The position numbers were made by a program, and so were the translations under genes. A model generated the notes under the pieces. The model had not been told where the DNA came from. It searched no databases and worked only from the letters and a program-made list of their open reading frames with translations. Source: Omphiscola glabra (Eukaryota; Mollusca; Gastropoda; Lymnaeidae). Taken from it: 64,000 nucleotides of DNA. This document shows, one piece after another, positions 46,896 to 58,623 of this stretch; positions within the stretch are counted from its first letter, which is position 1, and each line of letters starts with the position of its first letter. The stretch covers positions 11,420,435 to 11,484,434 of the forward strand of contig OZ024802.1 of NCBI GenBank assembly GCA_964017045.1. Reading direction: 5' to 3'.

Positions 46896-48615
46896 AATGT
46901 CATAAAAATAACACGCGCAGAGGCCAAATCTGTTTCTCTTATTCCGGTATTTCTAATAATAATCTATGCCTTTTACCCACACTCCGTTTGTATATCTATC
47001 TCTTAATTTTACTTATAAATTCTAACTCAGACATCCTCTTTGGTTAAGTATTTTTTTTAAACCTTCCTTTTAATACTCACCGTGAACATTTCCGAAAGCA
47101 ACTAAATCCTCTCTTTCTACCCACCAACCCATCCCCCCACACTCACACGAAAACTCCCACTTCCAATCACACTTTTTGAATAACCCAATACAATTATTTG
47201 ATCCTCTCGCCCGGCCACAAATACCAATTAATCAAAGCCCTTATCTGTGAGCAAGAGCGGGAAATCATGAATGAATAAGCCGCTAAATTAGCCCGTAACC
47301 TGGCTCGGCCGGGCCCAGAATGTTACTCCACGTCACGTTCAATGGTCAGACGGACGGGGGACATGTGCTGGGGTTCTCAGACCGCCCGAGACAATATTTG
47401 AGCAGAAGATAGACACCGGATGTCGGTTGGCGTTTTGGCGGGGATTGAGGGAAGGTTTGTCGATGAGACCGGCAGATGGCGCTGTGCAGAGCTTCTAAAA
47501 AAAAGGTGGGATTCACACAGGTGTGTCGGAAAGTAAGGGTATACCTGTGCCTGTATGATATTTTAGGGGGAGGGGGGCAGGTAAACGTGGTTGTAAATAT
47601 GGATTATTAACAGAGGCGCAGCTAAAGTGTTTGGAGCCAGGGGACAAGATACCATTTTACCCCCCACCTCAACTCTGGAACTCCGAAAGATATATATATA
47701 TATAGCTATTTTTTTGTTTGTTTGTTTGCGTTCAATATGTCTTGTGATGTTAGCAATGCGTTTTCTGTTTAGTAGTTTTCCTCCAAAATTGTTTTGATAA
47801 AAGTTAAAAACCTCATTACTATTAAGTAGTAAATTTTTAAAAAATAGTACTAGAATAACGCAAAGAGGTCACGCAGAGCAATATTGCTGTCGTTTCACTT
47901 TTGGAGGCCCCTGACCCTTGACCCCGCATTGAAAGTTTATAATTAAACAAAGTGTCCACATCACAACTTTGAAACCCTAAAATATCCCAGCCGTATGATG
48001 GCTCTGAGGTCAAGTGACACCAACATTTTTAAATAACCCCTCTGTTGTTCTCTGATTCAGTGTAGAATGATGCTAAATTAAATTCAGGTAAGTGATCAAA
48101 TGCATTCTTGTATTTTGAATTTATCAACAATTTTATGGGGAGTGGCTCGAGGAGCTCCGCCCCGACCCTTCCCCGCGTTTATACTCTAGAATCTTCCACA
48201 TGCCCAACTTCTGCTTCAGCCTTTCCTTACGCAGAGCAACTTCAAAGTATTGTGTTGTATCTACGTTTGTGCCAAAAGATTACACTGGGGCTCGCTACAA
48301 CTGGTATAAATTTAGTTTGTGTATGCTAGAGGCCATTCCCTCCCCCACCCTCCTTTTTCCACCCCGAGATCTTAAAAAAAATCCTTTCCCCTGCTCTTAT
48401 TGTCCAATAGAAACGATGAATTCAGGTATGTACCGAAATGCACCTATGGATTTAAAATAATAATTAAAAAATGCCAGGAGGGACTTCACGGGACCCCCCC
48501 CCCTCAAAGTTTCCCCCAGGTACCATCGGCGTCCTGGATTTCTGCCCCTTCCCGGTACAAACGAGAATATAGCTGGCCTTAGTCGCCAATTGTCGATGCT
48601 GATAAATACACTGCC
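46896..48615. other. Mostly unique sequence with one possible hAT left end
   Basis: No gene was recognised. CAGAGGCGCAGCTAAAG at 47611 resembles a hAT MITE left end, without a clear right end. TA microsatellite at 47693-47704. Poly-C at 48496. Confidence 0.45.
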
Positions 48616-48790
48616 TTGCAGCGTAGCTAGTATAGTGCCGCCCTTGCAGGGCCAAACGTTTTGTTTTTCGGCGCACCCTTTCACGATGGAAACTCTGCAG
48701 TTATCCGAAATTGCCGTCACTCATCCTTAAAGAAAAAGTGACACCTGGGCCGGCATCCCCCCTCCGCCCCCATTCCCTCCTACGCCACTG
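48616..48790 (-). mobile_element. Decayed hAT-type MITE
   Basis: The left side is GCGTAGCTAGTATAGTGCCG and the right end is CTACGCCACTG. Possible flanks ACACTGCC and GCAATGCC match at six of eight positions. The interior AAACTCTGCAGTT is shared with 53383-53515, so these two are probably one family. Confidence 0.65.
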
Positions 48791-48799
48791 GCAATGCCC

Positions 48800-48988
48800 A
48801 CCAGAACATCTTAAATGACCCCCCACCCCAGATGAAATTTTCTGAAATAAACTGCTAAAAACTGCGCTCCTTTGAATGGAATGGTGGCATTGTCGACCAA
48901 CTGCAAATAGATATATGTTCTTTCGTGGCATTGGGTACACAACCGTCTTGGCCAACCCTGGGCCGCCATAACTCTAGCTACGCCACTG
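48800..48988 (-). mobile_element. Right end of a further hAT-type element
   Basis: Ends CTCTAGCTACGCCACTG at 48988. I could not find a left end with an 8-bp duplication of CTCTGTAT, so the left boundary is only approximate. It may be the remainder of an element interrupted by its neighbour. Confidence 0.5.
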
Positions 48989-49554
48989 CTCTGTATTGAA
49001 CTATTCGAATCTCTACTGAGATAGTTGTGAAAACACAAATTAAGAGTGTGACGTTACCTGTGAAACATTGTTGTGATCAACAATAAAATTTAAAAAAGTA
49101 AGCTCCGATGTCACTAACGTTTTATTTGAACGTTTGACGTTACTAGCAATATTAAGCGACTCAGAATTTAAAGCTACTTAATGTAGAATGTGTGCACGGA
49201 TGTACGTTACGTTCTGCCGAGGCACCCCCCCCTCCCCCGACATTCCCCACCTCCATACAACCCGTACACAAAATCTCCAAAATCAACGACCCTCCCCCCC
49301 ACCCCATGGTCATTACTCAAAGTCGGCTTGTTTAATTTCCTAAACTTATAATCCAAATTGATCGATTTTTCACAAAGTTACTTAGCCAGTCAGCCAACTT
49401 GTAACAAATAGCCCAGAGGGTCGTGGGCATTAATGACCTGTAGATGAGCCTCCACACCCCCAACCCCCCCCCCTTCCAACTACCTTTTACTAACATTATG
49501 TCTTCCAATTCTGACCCTTTTTGTTTAGTTATAATTATCTGCATGAATGGGGAA
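48989..49554. other. Unique sequence
   Basis: Several poly-C runs (49205-49215, 49293, 49463-49475). No gene was recognised. Confidence 0.5.
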
Positions 49555-49795
49555 AAAGTGGGGGTGCTGTTGGTGTTACTGACTGGCTAGTTTAAGAGAG
49601 GGGGCTGTCGGTGCTACTGACGGGTTGTTTAAGAGAGGGGCGGGGGGTGTCAGTAATACCAACGGAATAGTGTGGTAGTAGGGCACAACAGTGCTACTGA
49701 CAGGCTAGTTTAAGAGAGGGGAGCTGTCGATGCTACCGACGGGCTAGTTTGGGAGAAGGGTACATCGGTGCTACTGACTTGCTAGTTGCGAATTA
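49555..49795. repeat. Degenerate about 45-bp repeat, 5 copies
   Basis: GTGCTACTGACGGGCTAGTT, then TAAGAGAGGGG and a variable CTGTC segment. Confidence 0.8.
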
Positions 49796-50054
49796 TTTGC
49801 TCTTAGCTCGTATATCATCGGGCTTTTCCAGTTTTTTTTTGAGGAAGTCGAGCTGAGGGTCTGGGAAGGGGATGTGTGGTGATGACATGACTGAGATAAT
49901 GTCATTTAGCTCACTAGAGTTCGATCTTCAAGGGGGTTCATGAAGAAAAAGAGAAGGGTGGTTGTAAGAGAGGTGACGGGAAATTGATGTCACGTGAGGT
50001 GATCGCATTTTTGGTTAATTACTGTGTTGGGAGCGCTAATACGTTTTTGTAATG
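49796..50054. other. Unique sequence
   Basis: No recognisable feature. Confidence 0.5.
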
Positions 50055-50312
50055 TCATAGTTGTCCCGGGTGTTTTGTGGGACGTCATCTGGCACATTGG
50101 CATAGTTGTCCCGGGTGTTTTGTGGGACGTCGTCTGGCACATTGGCATAGTTGTCCCGGGTGTTTTGTGGGACGTCATCTGGCACATTGGCATAGTTGTC
50201 CCGGGTGTTTTGTGGGACGTCATCTGGCACATTGGCATAGTTGTCCCGGGCGTTTTGTGGGACGTCAGCTGGCACATTGGCATAGTTGTCCCGGGTGTTT
50301 TGTGGGACGTCA
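50055..50312. repeat. 45-bp minisatellite, 6 copies
   Basis: The unit contains CATAGTTGTCCCGGGTGTTT, TGTGGGACGTCATCTGGCAC, ATTGG. Copies are nearly identical, with CGTC, CAGC and CACA variants in the GTCATC region. Open frames exist on both strands because 45 is a multiple of 3. Confidence 0.97.
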
Positions 50313-50399
50313 CATGACAGACTTATAAAAGATGTAACCGTACCGCTGTACCTTTCGTTGGTAGAGTTGCTGGGCCTCACGTGAAGATGGTGTTCACGC

Positions 50400-50520
50400 A
50401 GTGAAGTTGTCAGGCGGAATGTCATATGCCGTGGGACAACGAAAGGGATGTCAGGTTACAGGTCAAGCGCTGTGGGACAACGATAGGGTTGTCAGGTGAA
50501 AGGTCAGATGCCGTGGGACC
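50400..50520. repeat. About 51-bp repeat, 2.4 copies
   Basis: GCCGTGGGACAACGAAAGGG, then ATGTCAGGTTACAGGTCA and variants. Confidence 0.85.
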
Positions 50521-52214
50521 TCTTTAAGAAATGGGAACTAAAATTTTGAATATTTTTATATGGGGATAGAATGAGAGGGCGGGCCTCAGTTTGAAACTGT
50601 CGACAAGAACGGTAACCCTCCGAAGTGGTATCTCTCACTTCCGGATTGTGGTGCAGTCGTGTAGAGAAAGCTTAAGTCTGGGGTATGGGGGGGGGGGGGT
50701 TAAAAGGGTTACAACATTAACACAAGGAAAAAGTGGGGATCTCTGGGTGAGGGAAAGGGATTTGAAAAAAGGGGATGGGGTGAAGAGTGATGGAAGCTGG
50801 GGGGGGGAGGGATTTGGGGGGGGGGGAATAAATGAAAATCATTTCACAGACACTAATACTTTGCCGTCTGCTCATGCATGCTAAATCGTCCTAAGTCATT
50901 TCCCCAACAATCTACCCCGCGAAATGGATTATATAAGTGGGCGAGAATTCGAGACACCCGGGACGTTGCGAGCTGGTAATGATTAGAATGTCAGCGGCGG
51001 AGCAACCCTCGTAGCCAGTTGGAGGGAGTGGGGAGGGTAGATTCGTTAGAGATGCCGGATGGGGGACTTAAGGGGTTCGATTGAGTGAATAGGCAGGGGA
51101 GGGGGGTCTAGATGAATTTATGTCTCATTGATTGGTGGTTTTGAAAATTATGTTTGTTCTTTTCCATTTTTTGTCGTTTTTCTCTTCGTTTTTTGTCGTT
51201 TTTTTCCCTTTATGTCCCTTTTGTTTTTTTTGTCGTTTTTCTCGTTTTTTGTAGTTTTTTGTCGTTTTTCTCTTTTTTATAATACGTTATAACATGCATG
51301 TATACTTTTGTTTAAGTCTTTGGCCAACAAAGATAGAGGTGCCAGATATTTGTATTATATTTTTTCAATCAAAATTTCTGACCAGAATAAACCCTTACAA
51401 TTAACATTATTTTCTGTTTTTAAATGTGCTTTTATTATGTAGGTAGATTGCTTTTAACAAATCCTTGTTTGTAAAGATTTCCAAAAGGAAGAAATCCTCA
51501 GATCGCTCGTTGTCAAGACATCATTCAAAATTGACATCGACCATAGAGTGCCGTCCAAGTGTTCGTTGTCAATATAATAAGAAACGCATCTTCCGACAAC
51601 GCCCGTCCTACAAAAACACTGTCTTTTGTGGGGCGAAAGATGGTGGGGGGGAGTAGGGGGTGACTCCCCCCCCCCCCGGTGGAGAAGGGAGGAGGCAAAT
51701 CAACGTATGAGCACTCGCCGCCTTCTCTTTCCTTCTTATTACCGTTCTTCTGACTCGCCGGGAGAGAGGGAAAGTGTAAAAATTTCAATTTCCTGAATGT
51801 CCAGGCCGGCTCAGGGAAGAGCTGGCTCCGCTTTCTGTTGGTGATTGCCTCGCATGCTTAATGAGCGCGAACGGATACTGCTCACAGATTGGGGGAAAGC
51901 GCGAAAATGAAATTGGCGGGCAAAAATACAAAACTGGGTGTCGCGGTGTTAATGGATCCCGTCACGCAAACGGCGGTGGTGGTGGGTTAAAATTAGAATG
52001 TTGTGTAGCAGACGCGAGGCACTGGACAAATATTCTAAATTCACGCGGTGAAAAAAAAGGAGGTTGAGGGGGGGGGGGGTGTATGGATACAGTAAATTCA
52101 ACTAATAAAATTACACCCCCCCCCCCCCCAAACAAAAATTTAAAAAAATAATTTGAGTAGCTACAATAATTATGTTATTAGCATATCGTATTCTGTATAC
52201 CATTATTATTAATT
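50521..52214. other. Unique sequence with many poly-G, poly-C and T-rich tracts
   Basis: Poly-G at about 50688, 50805, 50817 and 52066, poly-C at about 51666 and 52117. TTTTTTGTCGTTTTTCTC repeats at about 51165-51280. No gene was recognised. Confidence 0.5.
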
Positions 52215-52855
52215 TTGTTCCTGTTGCTGATGGATGGTTAGTTGGTTGCTGTTGCTGATGGACGGTTAGTTGGTTGCTGATGGATGGTTAGTTGGTTGCT
52301 GATGGATGGTTAGTTGGTTGCTGTTGCTGATGGACGGTTAGTTGGTTGCTGTTGCTGGTGAATGGTTAGTTGGTTGCTGTTGCTGATGGACGGTTAGTTG
52401 GTTGCTGTTGCTGATGGATGGTTAGTTGGTTGCTGTTACTGATGAATGGTTAGTTGCTTGTCCTTGCTGATGGACGGTTAGTTGGTTGCCGTTGCTGATG
52501 AATGGTTAGTTGGTTGCTGTTGCTGATGGACGGTTAGTTGGTTGCTGATGGATGGTTAGTTGGTTGCTGATGGATGGTTAGTTGGTTGCTGTTACTGATG
52601 AATGGTTAGTTGCTTGTCGTTGCTGATGGACGGTTAGTTGGTTGCTGATGGATGGTTAGTTGGTTGCTGATGGACCGTTAGTTGGTTGCTGTTACTGATG
52701 AATGGTTAGTTGCTTGTCGTTGCTGATGGACGGTTAGTTGCTTGTCGTTGCTGATGGACGGTTAGTTGGTTGTCTTTGCTGATGAATGGTTAGTTGGTTG
52801 CTGTTGCTGGTGGATGGTTAGTTGTTTGCTGTTGCTGATGGATGGTTACTTTTAA
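52215..52855. repeat. Mosaic 21/27-bp minisatellite, about 27 copies
   Basis: The core is GATGGACGGTTAGTTGGTTGC followed by either TGATG or TGTTGCTGATG. The optional GTTGCT hexamer gives two unit lengths, and blocks such as TTACTGATGAATGGTTAGTT plus GCTTGTC recur (about 52436, 52591, 52691). Confidence 0.94.
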
Positions 52856-53382
52856 TTTCGTTAATGGTAATAGTAGTACAAGATGCTGGGATCTTCTTTT
52901 TTGGTTTCGGTGTTGCTGTTGGTGTTGCTTTTTGGTTGTTACTGTCGCTTTTAGAACTATTTTTGGTGGCATCATCGTTGTTGGAAACCACCTGTGATAG
53001 TTTGTGATAGATTGGTGTTGCTTTAAACTACTATGAATATTTTGTTTTCTGAGAAAGGTGGTCTTCATAGAGACCAAGCCCATTACTTGGAAACACTTAG
53101 ACTACAGAAAGATGTACACAAATCAAGGTGAATATAGAGCGCGAGGCAAAGATTAACATTCTTGAGACATTTTAATAAGGGTACCTCGAGCTACTAATCA
53201 GCCTCCTATCTCTCCAACCTCACTCCCCGACATTCACTCACTCATTTCATCACTCACCCACTCACTCACACACACACACACACACTTTCAATCAGAGGCG
53301 CAACACAAACGTATAGGTTGCTGGCCTGCTAATGGTTGTGATATCTTTTGTCGTTGTGCCATCATATCAATGTGTTGCCATT
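52856..53382. other. Unique sequence
   Basis: ACTCACACACACACAC microsatellite at about 53264-53286. No gene was recognised. Confidence 0.5.
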
Positions 53383-53515
53383 TAGTGGCGTAGATGGTGT
53401 TTTGCCACCCCAAACTCTGCAGTTGACCGAAAAGGCCGCCCCTTCATGTAAAGAAAAAAATATTCCGCTCTGGGGAGACCGACCCTCTGCACCCCACCCC
53501 TTGCCGACGTCATTG
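53383..53515 (-). mobile_element. Decayed hAT-type MITE
   Basis: Left end TAGTGGCGTAGATGG. The right side CCGACGTCATTG is a weak inverted partner. The interior AAACTCTGCAGTTGACCGAA and TAAAGAAAAA match 48616-48790. No convincing target duplication. Confidence 0.5.
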
Positions 53516-54184
53516 CTTTTCTTTCATTGTGCAATACCAGCTTGCTACCCTTTCCTCAATGTGTCATCATAACAGTGTGCTACCCTGCCCCCGTGTCATC
53601 ATTTCAATCTGTCGTGCTGTCATGGCTTGGCTTACCTTACACGCACGATCGCAAAACGGGCTCAGTACCCCCTCCTCTTTTTACCCCCTTCCTCACGTCA
53701 AACCCCCCTCATCCCCCCTCCCGCGACCAGCTACTGCCGTCAAACGTAGTAAGTCACAGAACCATTAGCCCATTGACGTTAATACCAAATTCCCAATGAT
53801 TCCATGCCAGACGTGCAGATTGTGCTATAAACCTCACAGCTGGTGTTAAACAAAAGGCCCCAAATCTCACGGCTGTCGCAGATGGGACAGCTGACCTCCA
53901 TTCGATTGGCAGATATTGTTTCTTCGCAGTGGCTTTGTGCACAGAATACTGCTTCCTCTCGGTCCGCCGTCAGACGTTTGTCGTGTATCACGTGGAAAGT
54001 CGCACGGGGAAATGGCGAGGTTAAAAGGAAGTCACAAGTTGGCATAGTATATGGTCGTTTTGATTGTGCAATATCAACACTCATGGCCGGGCGCAGGTCA
54101 GCTCGGTTACGATACGTTACAAACAGAGATGCGTGCTGGGTGGTCAAAAGTTTCACCCCTGAACCATGGGTCCTCAAACGTTTT
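53516..54184. other. Unrecognised sequence with open frames on both strands
   Basis: A 189-codon minus frame (53779-54348) overlaps a 122-codon plus frame (53843-54211). The minus product contains MEVSCPICDSREIW, a CxxC motif, but I recognise no family, see no splice or start context, and its upstream part crosses a tandem repeat. It could be an old transposon or an untested exon. Confidence 0.3.
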
Positions 54185-54300
54185 ACCCGTTCAATCTCCC
54201 CAGACACTTGAGGGGTCGGGTAACTGTACCCAGACATTTGAGGGGGCCGGTTCATCATCTCACAGACACGTGAGGGGCGCGGTACACTGACCCACAGATA
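54185..54300. repeat. About 38-bp repeat, 3 copies
   Basis: CCCAGACACTTGAGGGGTCG, CAGACATTTGAGGGGGCCGG and CACAGACACGTGAGGGGCGC copies. Confidence 0.8.
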
Positions 54301-54464
54301 ATGTTGGTGGCCGGGCAATAGTTTGGAAGAAATATAAATCAGACTCAACGTATCTTATTTATTGTCCGAAAAATAAATACAATAAATACATAAATACAAT
54401 AAAATACAATTTTAATCAACAGATAGGTATTAGTATTTCAGTGGGAAGATTTGGCCTGCTTTTT

Positions 54465-54575
54465 GACTAATGAGAATGGTTTGTTCTCTTAAATAGGACG
54501 TACATTGTAAGGTTCTGTTAAATAAGGCGTATACATGGTAGGGTTCTGTTAAATAAAACGTGCATACTGGCGTTC
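54465..54575. repeat. About 36-bp repeat, 3 copies
   Basis: GGTTCTGTTAAATAAGGCGT, then ATACATGGTA and variants. Confidence 0.82.
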
Positions 54576-55879
54576 CTGGGGTGCGTTGTGTCAGGTCAAG
54601 GAGGTAAACAAAACAAAAAATATATCTTCGGTTAGGTCTATGAGACAACGTTATAAGGATGTAAATAAACCCAAGAATGACGTCATTGAACATTTCTGCT
54701 TTTTCCTCTTTTAAAAAAAACAAAAACGGTTTTTCCATTCAATGACAAAATAATCAAAATAAAGCTTACTTTTAGTGTTACTTTTAAACTAAGGTCAACG
54801 GGACATAACTATACATTTCTAAAATAAGGGAAATAACTATATATTTCTTTTTTTAAAAAGGAATGGTTGCCTCATTATCTGTTCATTGCAACATATTTTT
54901 ATGTGTTGTTCGTTTAAAAAAATTACAAATCTGAAGTTTTAAAATAAAATAAATATACAATTAATTGTTTATAATTCAAAGTAAATTTTTATTATTTTTT
55001 TTTTTAATTAAAGGATTTTTTTATGTATGCCATCATAACTGTTCCTATTTATAGCTCTATATTATAACTACCACTACTTTAAATCAGCTGGTTATGTGTT
55101 ATTTGTAATTTATTTGAGTTTATAACGTAGATCTGTTTAAGTATTATCATCTTAAAGAGTCTTTAAATTTGAAGAATTTCTTTTTTAATGTATGCTCCCC
55201 AACCACCTTTCCCCATTTTTTTTTCAAATTTAAACATTTGAAAAAATAAAATAATATGTGTAAATTTACTTTAAATATGAGCCATAAACGTCACGTTATA
55301 AAGAAACCTACGCCATGGTGTAGTGGGGAAGGGCGGGGGGGGGGGCAAGTTTGTGCCATTTACCGTGTGAGTCAATGCTGAATGATACAAATCGGGAAAA
55401 AAATGTTCTAACCACTTTTAATTAAATCTCTACGCCAAATTGTTTAAAGTTTTTAATTTTCCTTCTTTTGCTGTGACCTGTTCACACAAGAAATCTTTCA
55501 AACGAAATATAAGCTGTATTTTAAACATATATATATATATTACGCATTCTTAATATTTCAGGAATCATCAGTTCAGCAAAGTATACGAACAAAATAAATG
55601 TTACTTTCTAATCTTGATGATGGTCGAGGGTTTGAATTCTCGCTTTGAACCCAAAAATTTCTCAACATCAGCTTAAAGACACGCAATTTCATAAAAACAT
55701 ACTTTCTATAAAAGAAAACTTAACAATAACATCGGCTACTACCAATACTCTGATAATTTGCCTTCGAACTGTAGTTGAATTATATTTTAAAACATAGACA
55801 ATTGAACAATTTTAAGCATTAAACAGAAGCCATCGCACCCAATGCGATGACGAGAATGACGACGACAGGTCGTACTTAC
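54576..55879. other. Unique AT-rich sequence
   Basis: No gene was recognised. Poly-G near 55333 and a TA microsatellite at about 55528-55540. Confidence 0.5.
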
Positions 55880-55937
55880 TGTCCCCGCTGAAGTCGTCCA
55901 TGAAGCCGGCCAGCATGCCGTCCCTCCAGGTGGCCGG
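55880..55937 (-). CDS. Possible host exon ending at a consensus splice donor (low confidence)
   Basis: On the minus strand a GC-richer 58-nt stretch reads ATWRDGMLAGFMDDFSGD in the frame that leads into a perfect donor, GTAAGTA (plus strand TACTTAC, 55873-55879). The upstream limit is set by a CTGGTAG acceptor-like site, which lacks a good pyrimidine tract. Alternatively ATGCTGGCC is a start codon in a first exon. The frame also continues open past the donor for some codons, so splicing is not proven. I do not recognise the peptide. Its local base composition is unlike the AT-rich flanks. Confidence 0.3.
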
Positions 55938-56826
55938 CTACCAGGTCCGACCGTTCATTGCGTGGACCTCCCCAGCTGTGTGCGTACACGGCTTAAATGT
56001 GAGACCTACTCTGATGATGGCAGCACGTGTGCTCATTGATTGGTTGTGTGTGTGTGTGGGTCGTCACACGTTATTTGCTCTCAAGTAAACACAGGTACTA
56101 TATAGACACACACACATACAGCCATTTCCCAGACGAAGATAGAGAGAGAGAGAGAAATTTTACAGACACACCATTGTGGTTTTCTTTGAATGATATACTC
56201 AGTTCACCTATGACGAACGCACGGTACGAAAGCAAACCAGATTTAATTAATAAAAATAAAAATAAAGATTATAAGGAAGTCTGGGAAAAGATAATTTGTT
56301 GGTGGTGTCTGGCAGTATTGGAACAGCCTGGCTAGGCCTAGTTATAGGTACAAAACTATCGATAGAAAAACCCAAAGGGGATTTAACCGAGCCTCGTGAC
56401 TTGATGCCATATACAAAGAATATTTGTTTTCTGCTGCATAATTCAATGCATTAAAAATGTGCAATTAAGCTTAATTAATCGTACAGATGATTGTTATTGT
56501 TCTTCACCACCCCCACCCCCCATTTTCTGTTTATCGATGCTCCTTTTTCACAAGACTTTCAACATGTGAAATGGCATCGAATTAGACCCAGCCTAGACCA
56601 GCATGCAATCATACAATTCAAACAGCAATTATCATACTTATCAAACAAGCAACGGGAGTTTCTTCTCTACGCTCTTCCGTGTTATGAAATTAGAAACCAA
56701 TGGAGCAAAGGCGTATCGTGTCCCACGTGATCTTTTGTCTCGGAAAAGCAGGGCAGACATATCTGGCGATGAACTCACTTTGTTTCTTTCTCACGACGTC
56801 ATTTAACTACAGGCGACCCACAGATC
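55938..56826. other. Unique sequence
   Basis: TGTGTGTG microsatellite at about 56044-56058 and GAGAGAGAGAGA at 56141-56153. No gene was recognised. Confidence 0.5.
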
Positions 56827-57232
56827 TCTTGACACCATGTTTTCCTGACTCGGTGTTGTACTATACCTGTGTTCCATTGACCCAATGCCTTCCTATACCT
56901 GTGTTCCATTGACCCAATGCCTTCCTATACTTGTGTTCCCTTGACACAGTGTCCCAACGCACCTTTGTTCTCTTGACCCAGTGCTCTGCTATAACTTTGT
57001 TCCCTTGACCTAGTGTCCTACTATACCTGTATTCCCTCGACTTAGTGTCCTATCATAAATGTGTTCCCTTGACCTAGTGTCCTACTATATATGTATTCTC
57101 TTGACATAGTGTCATACAATATCTTTGTTCCCTTGACCCAATGTCCTACTATGCATGCATTCCCTTGACCCAGTGTTCTACTATAACTTTGTTCCCTTGA
57201 CCCAGTGTCATACTATACCTTTGTTCCCTAGA
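56827..57232. repeat. 31/32-bp minisatellite, about 13 copies
   Basis: TTGACCCAGTGTCCTACTAT followed by ACCTGTGTTCCC. The left copies have CCAATGCCTTCC and the later ones drift to TAGTGTCATAC. Confidence 0.93.
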
Positions 57233-57670
57233 CCAGGTATTCCCATGAACCATGTAATCAATGAAGTAAAAACTAGGTCAAGTCGTGAGAAAATTAGAAT
57301 ACAATTAACGACTTTGTTGTACATAAGGACATCTTCTCTACTAATTCTCTCTGCCCATGTGTTTGAGGCTGGTGGCGGTGAAGTGTGGTGGCGTAGGGTG
57401 GGGGGGGGGGGCCAAGACGCAAACGAGCTGAAAGCGAGGGTAGGAATTGTGAGTGGAGGTCCCTGACTCTTGGGGAACAAGAAAGCCGGTGACAAAACAT
57501 AAACGGAGAAACAGCTCAGGGTGTCTGCTGTCGGCAGAGGAGATCGTTGCAAGAAGCAATTAAAATGGTAACATATTGACCACCGTGCCGTGATGTCGGT
57601 CTTCCCAAGGCCAGGTGCGTTATAAAATGTATTACATTCAGCTGTGCGATGTGATCTAATGAAGATAGCG

Positions 57671-57757
57671 CCATGATAAGCGCCATCTCGCGTGAACATC
57701 CCCATGATAAGCGCCATCTCGCGTGAACATCCCCATGATAAGCGCCATCTCGTTTGA
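57671..57757. repeat. 31-bp repeat, 3 copies
   Basis: CCATGATAAGCGCCATCTCG plus CGTGAACATCC. Copies start at 57671, 57702 and 57733 and are identical except at the end of the last. Confidence 0.95.
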
Positions 57758-57794
57758 TCAATCATGGCATCCTTGCAATGAGTCTGCTCGGACG

Positions 57795-57950
57795 CACTGG
57801 CGTACTGAAAATTGTGGAGGGTGGGCAGAGGGCATGCAGTTGTCCAACATGCGCCTTGGTGATATTTTAATAATGTAAATAATGAATTGAAATAGGGCGT
57901 AAAAATGTCTTATGTCCCCCGGGGCGCCATACACTCTAGCTACAATGAGG
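57795..57950 (+). mobile_element. Decayed hAT-type MITE
   Basis: Left end CACTGGCGTACTG. The right side CCCCCGGGGCGCCATACACT plus CTAGCTAC resembles the right half of 13374-13560. The terminal bases and target duplication are lost. Confidence 0.55.
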
Positions 57951-58120
57951 ATAACAAAACAGATGTAAGAAGGCACCAGTAATGTCAGTAGAGAAAAGAC
58001 TAAGGTTCCAGACGAAAAAACGACATGGGCGCAATCAAGAGACTGTAAGAAGAAAGCAACATCTTAGTGTGATATAAGGAAGTAGCAGACATGCTTGGGG
58101 GTGGTTCAAGCTATGTGTCT

Positions 58121-58198
58121 GGGCTAACACTAACACTAACCCTAACCCTAACCCTAACACTAACCCTAACACTAACCCTAACACTAACCCTTACACTT
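58121..58198. repeat. Telomere-like CTAACC/CTAACA tract
   Basis: About 12 hexamers of CTAACC or CTAACA, including CTAACCCTAACCCTAACCCT, the complement of TTAGGG. The regular alternation of CTAACC with CTAACA suggests a 12-bp derived unit within the array. Confidence 0.92.
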
Positions 58199-58623
58199 AA
58201 GACTGAATAAAAGTAGTTCTTTTTCTGCCCTCTCGGACACTATGTCTCAGCTAAGTGCTATGCTGTGGTTTGTTCGCTGACGAAGGCTTCCTGTCGACAC
58301 GTTCGTTGTTTTGTTGCGTTCCTTTTTTTTCATGTTCAACCTTACTTTTTTTTTACTTATTACCTATTTTACGAACCTGATTGCAGTCTCTCCCTTATTA
58401 CCCTGAATAAAAGTAGGCCTACTGCTGTTGTCGATATTGTCAAATGACGACTTTTTGTTAAATTATTTAGGTTGATAGCACCTGGAAGTAATAGGTAGTC
58501 AGGGCGACGACACCAAAGATTGGTCAAAAGTTGACATTTATAGCTTAATGGGGCATCCTAGAATCTTCCCCGAACTATTCATGAAGCCCACAATTGTTTT
58601 TCACGCTATGTGTTTCTGCGCGT
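58199..58623. other. Unique sequence
   Basis: No gene was recognised. Confidence 0.5.

Noticed and set aside
53779..54348. Host gene on the minus strand (189 codons, CPIC motif)
   Set aside because: The opposite strand is also open over much of it, no family was recognised, and part lies in a tandem repeat. Kept only as an unrecognised region.
55620..55650. tRNA T-arm-like GGTTTGAATTCTCGC
   Set aside because: No acceptor or anticodon stems can be formed around it.
57208..57765. 185-codon minus frame
   Set aside because: It crosses a 31-bp repeat, a poly-C run and the edge of another array, with no recognisable domain.
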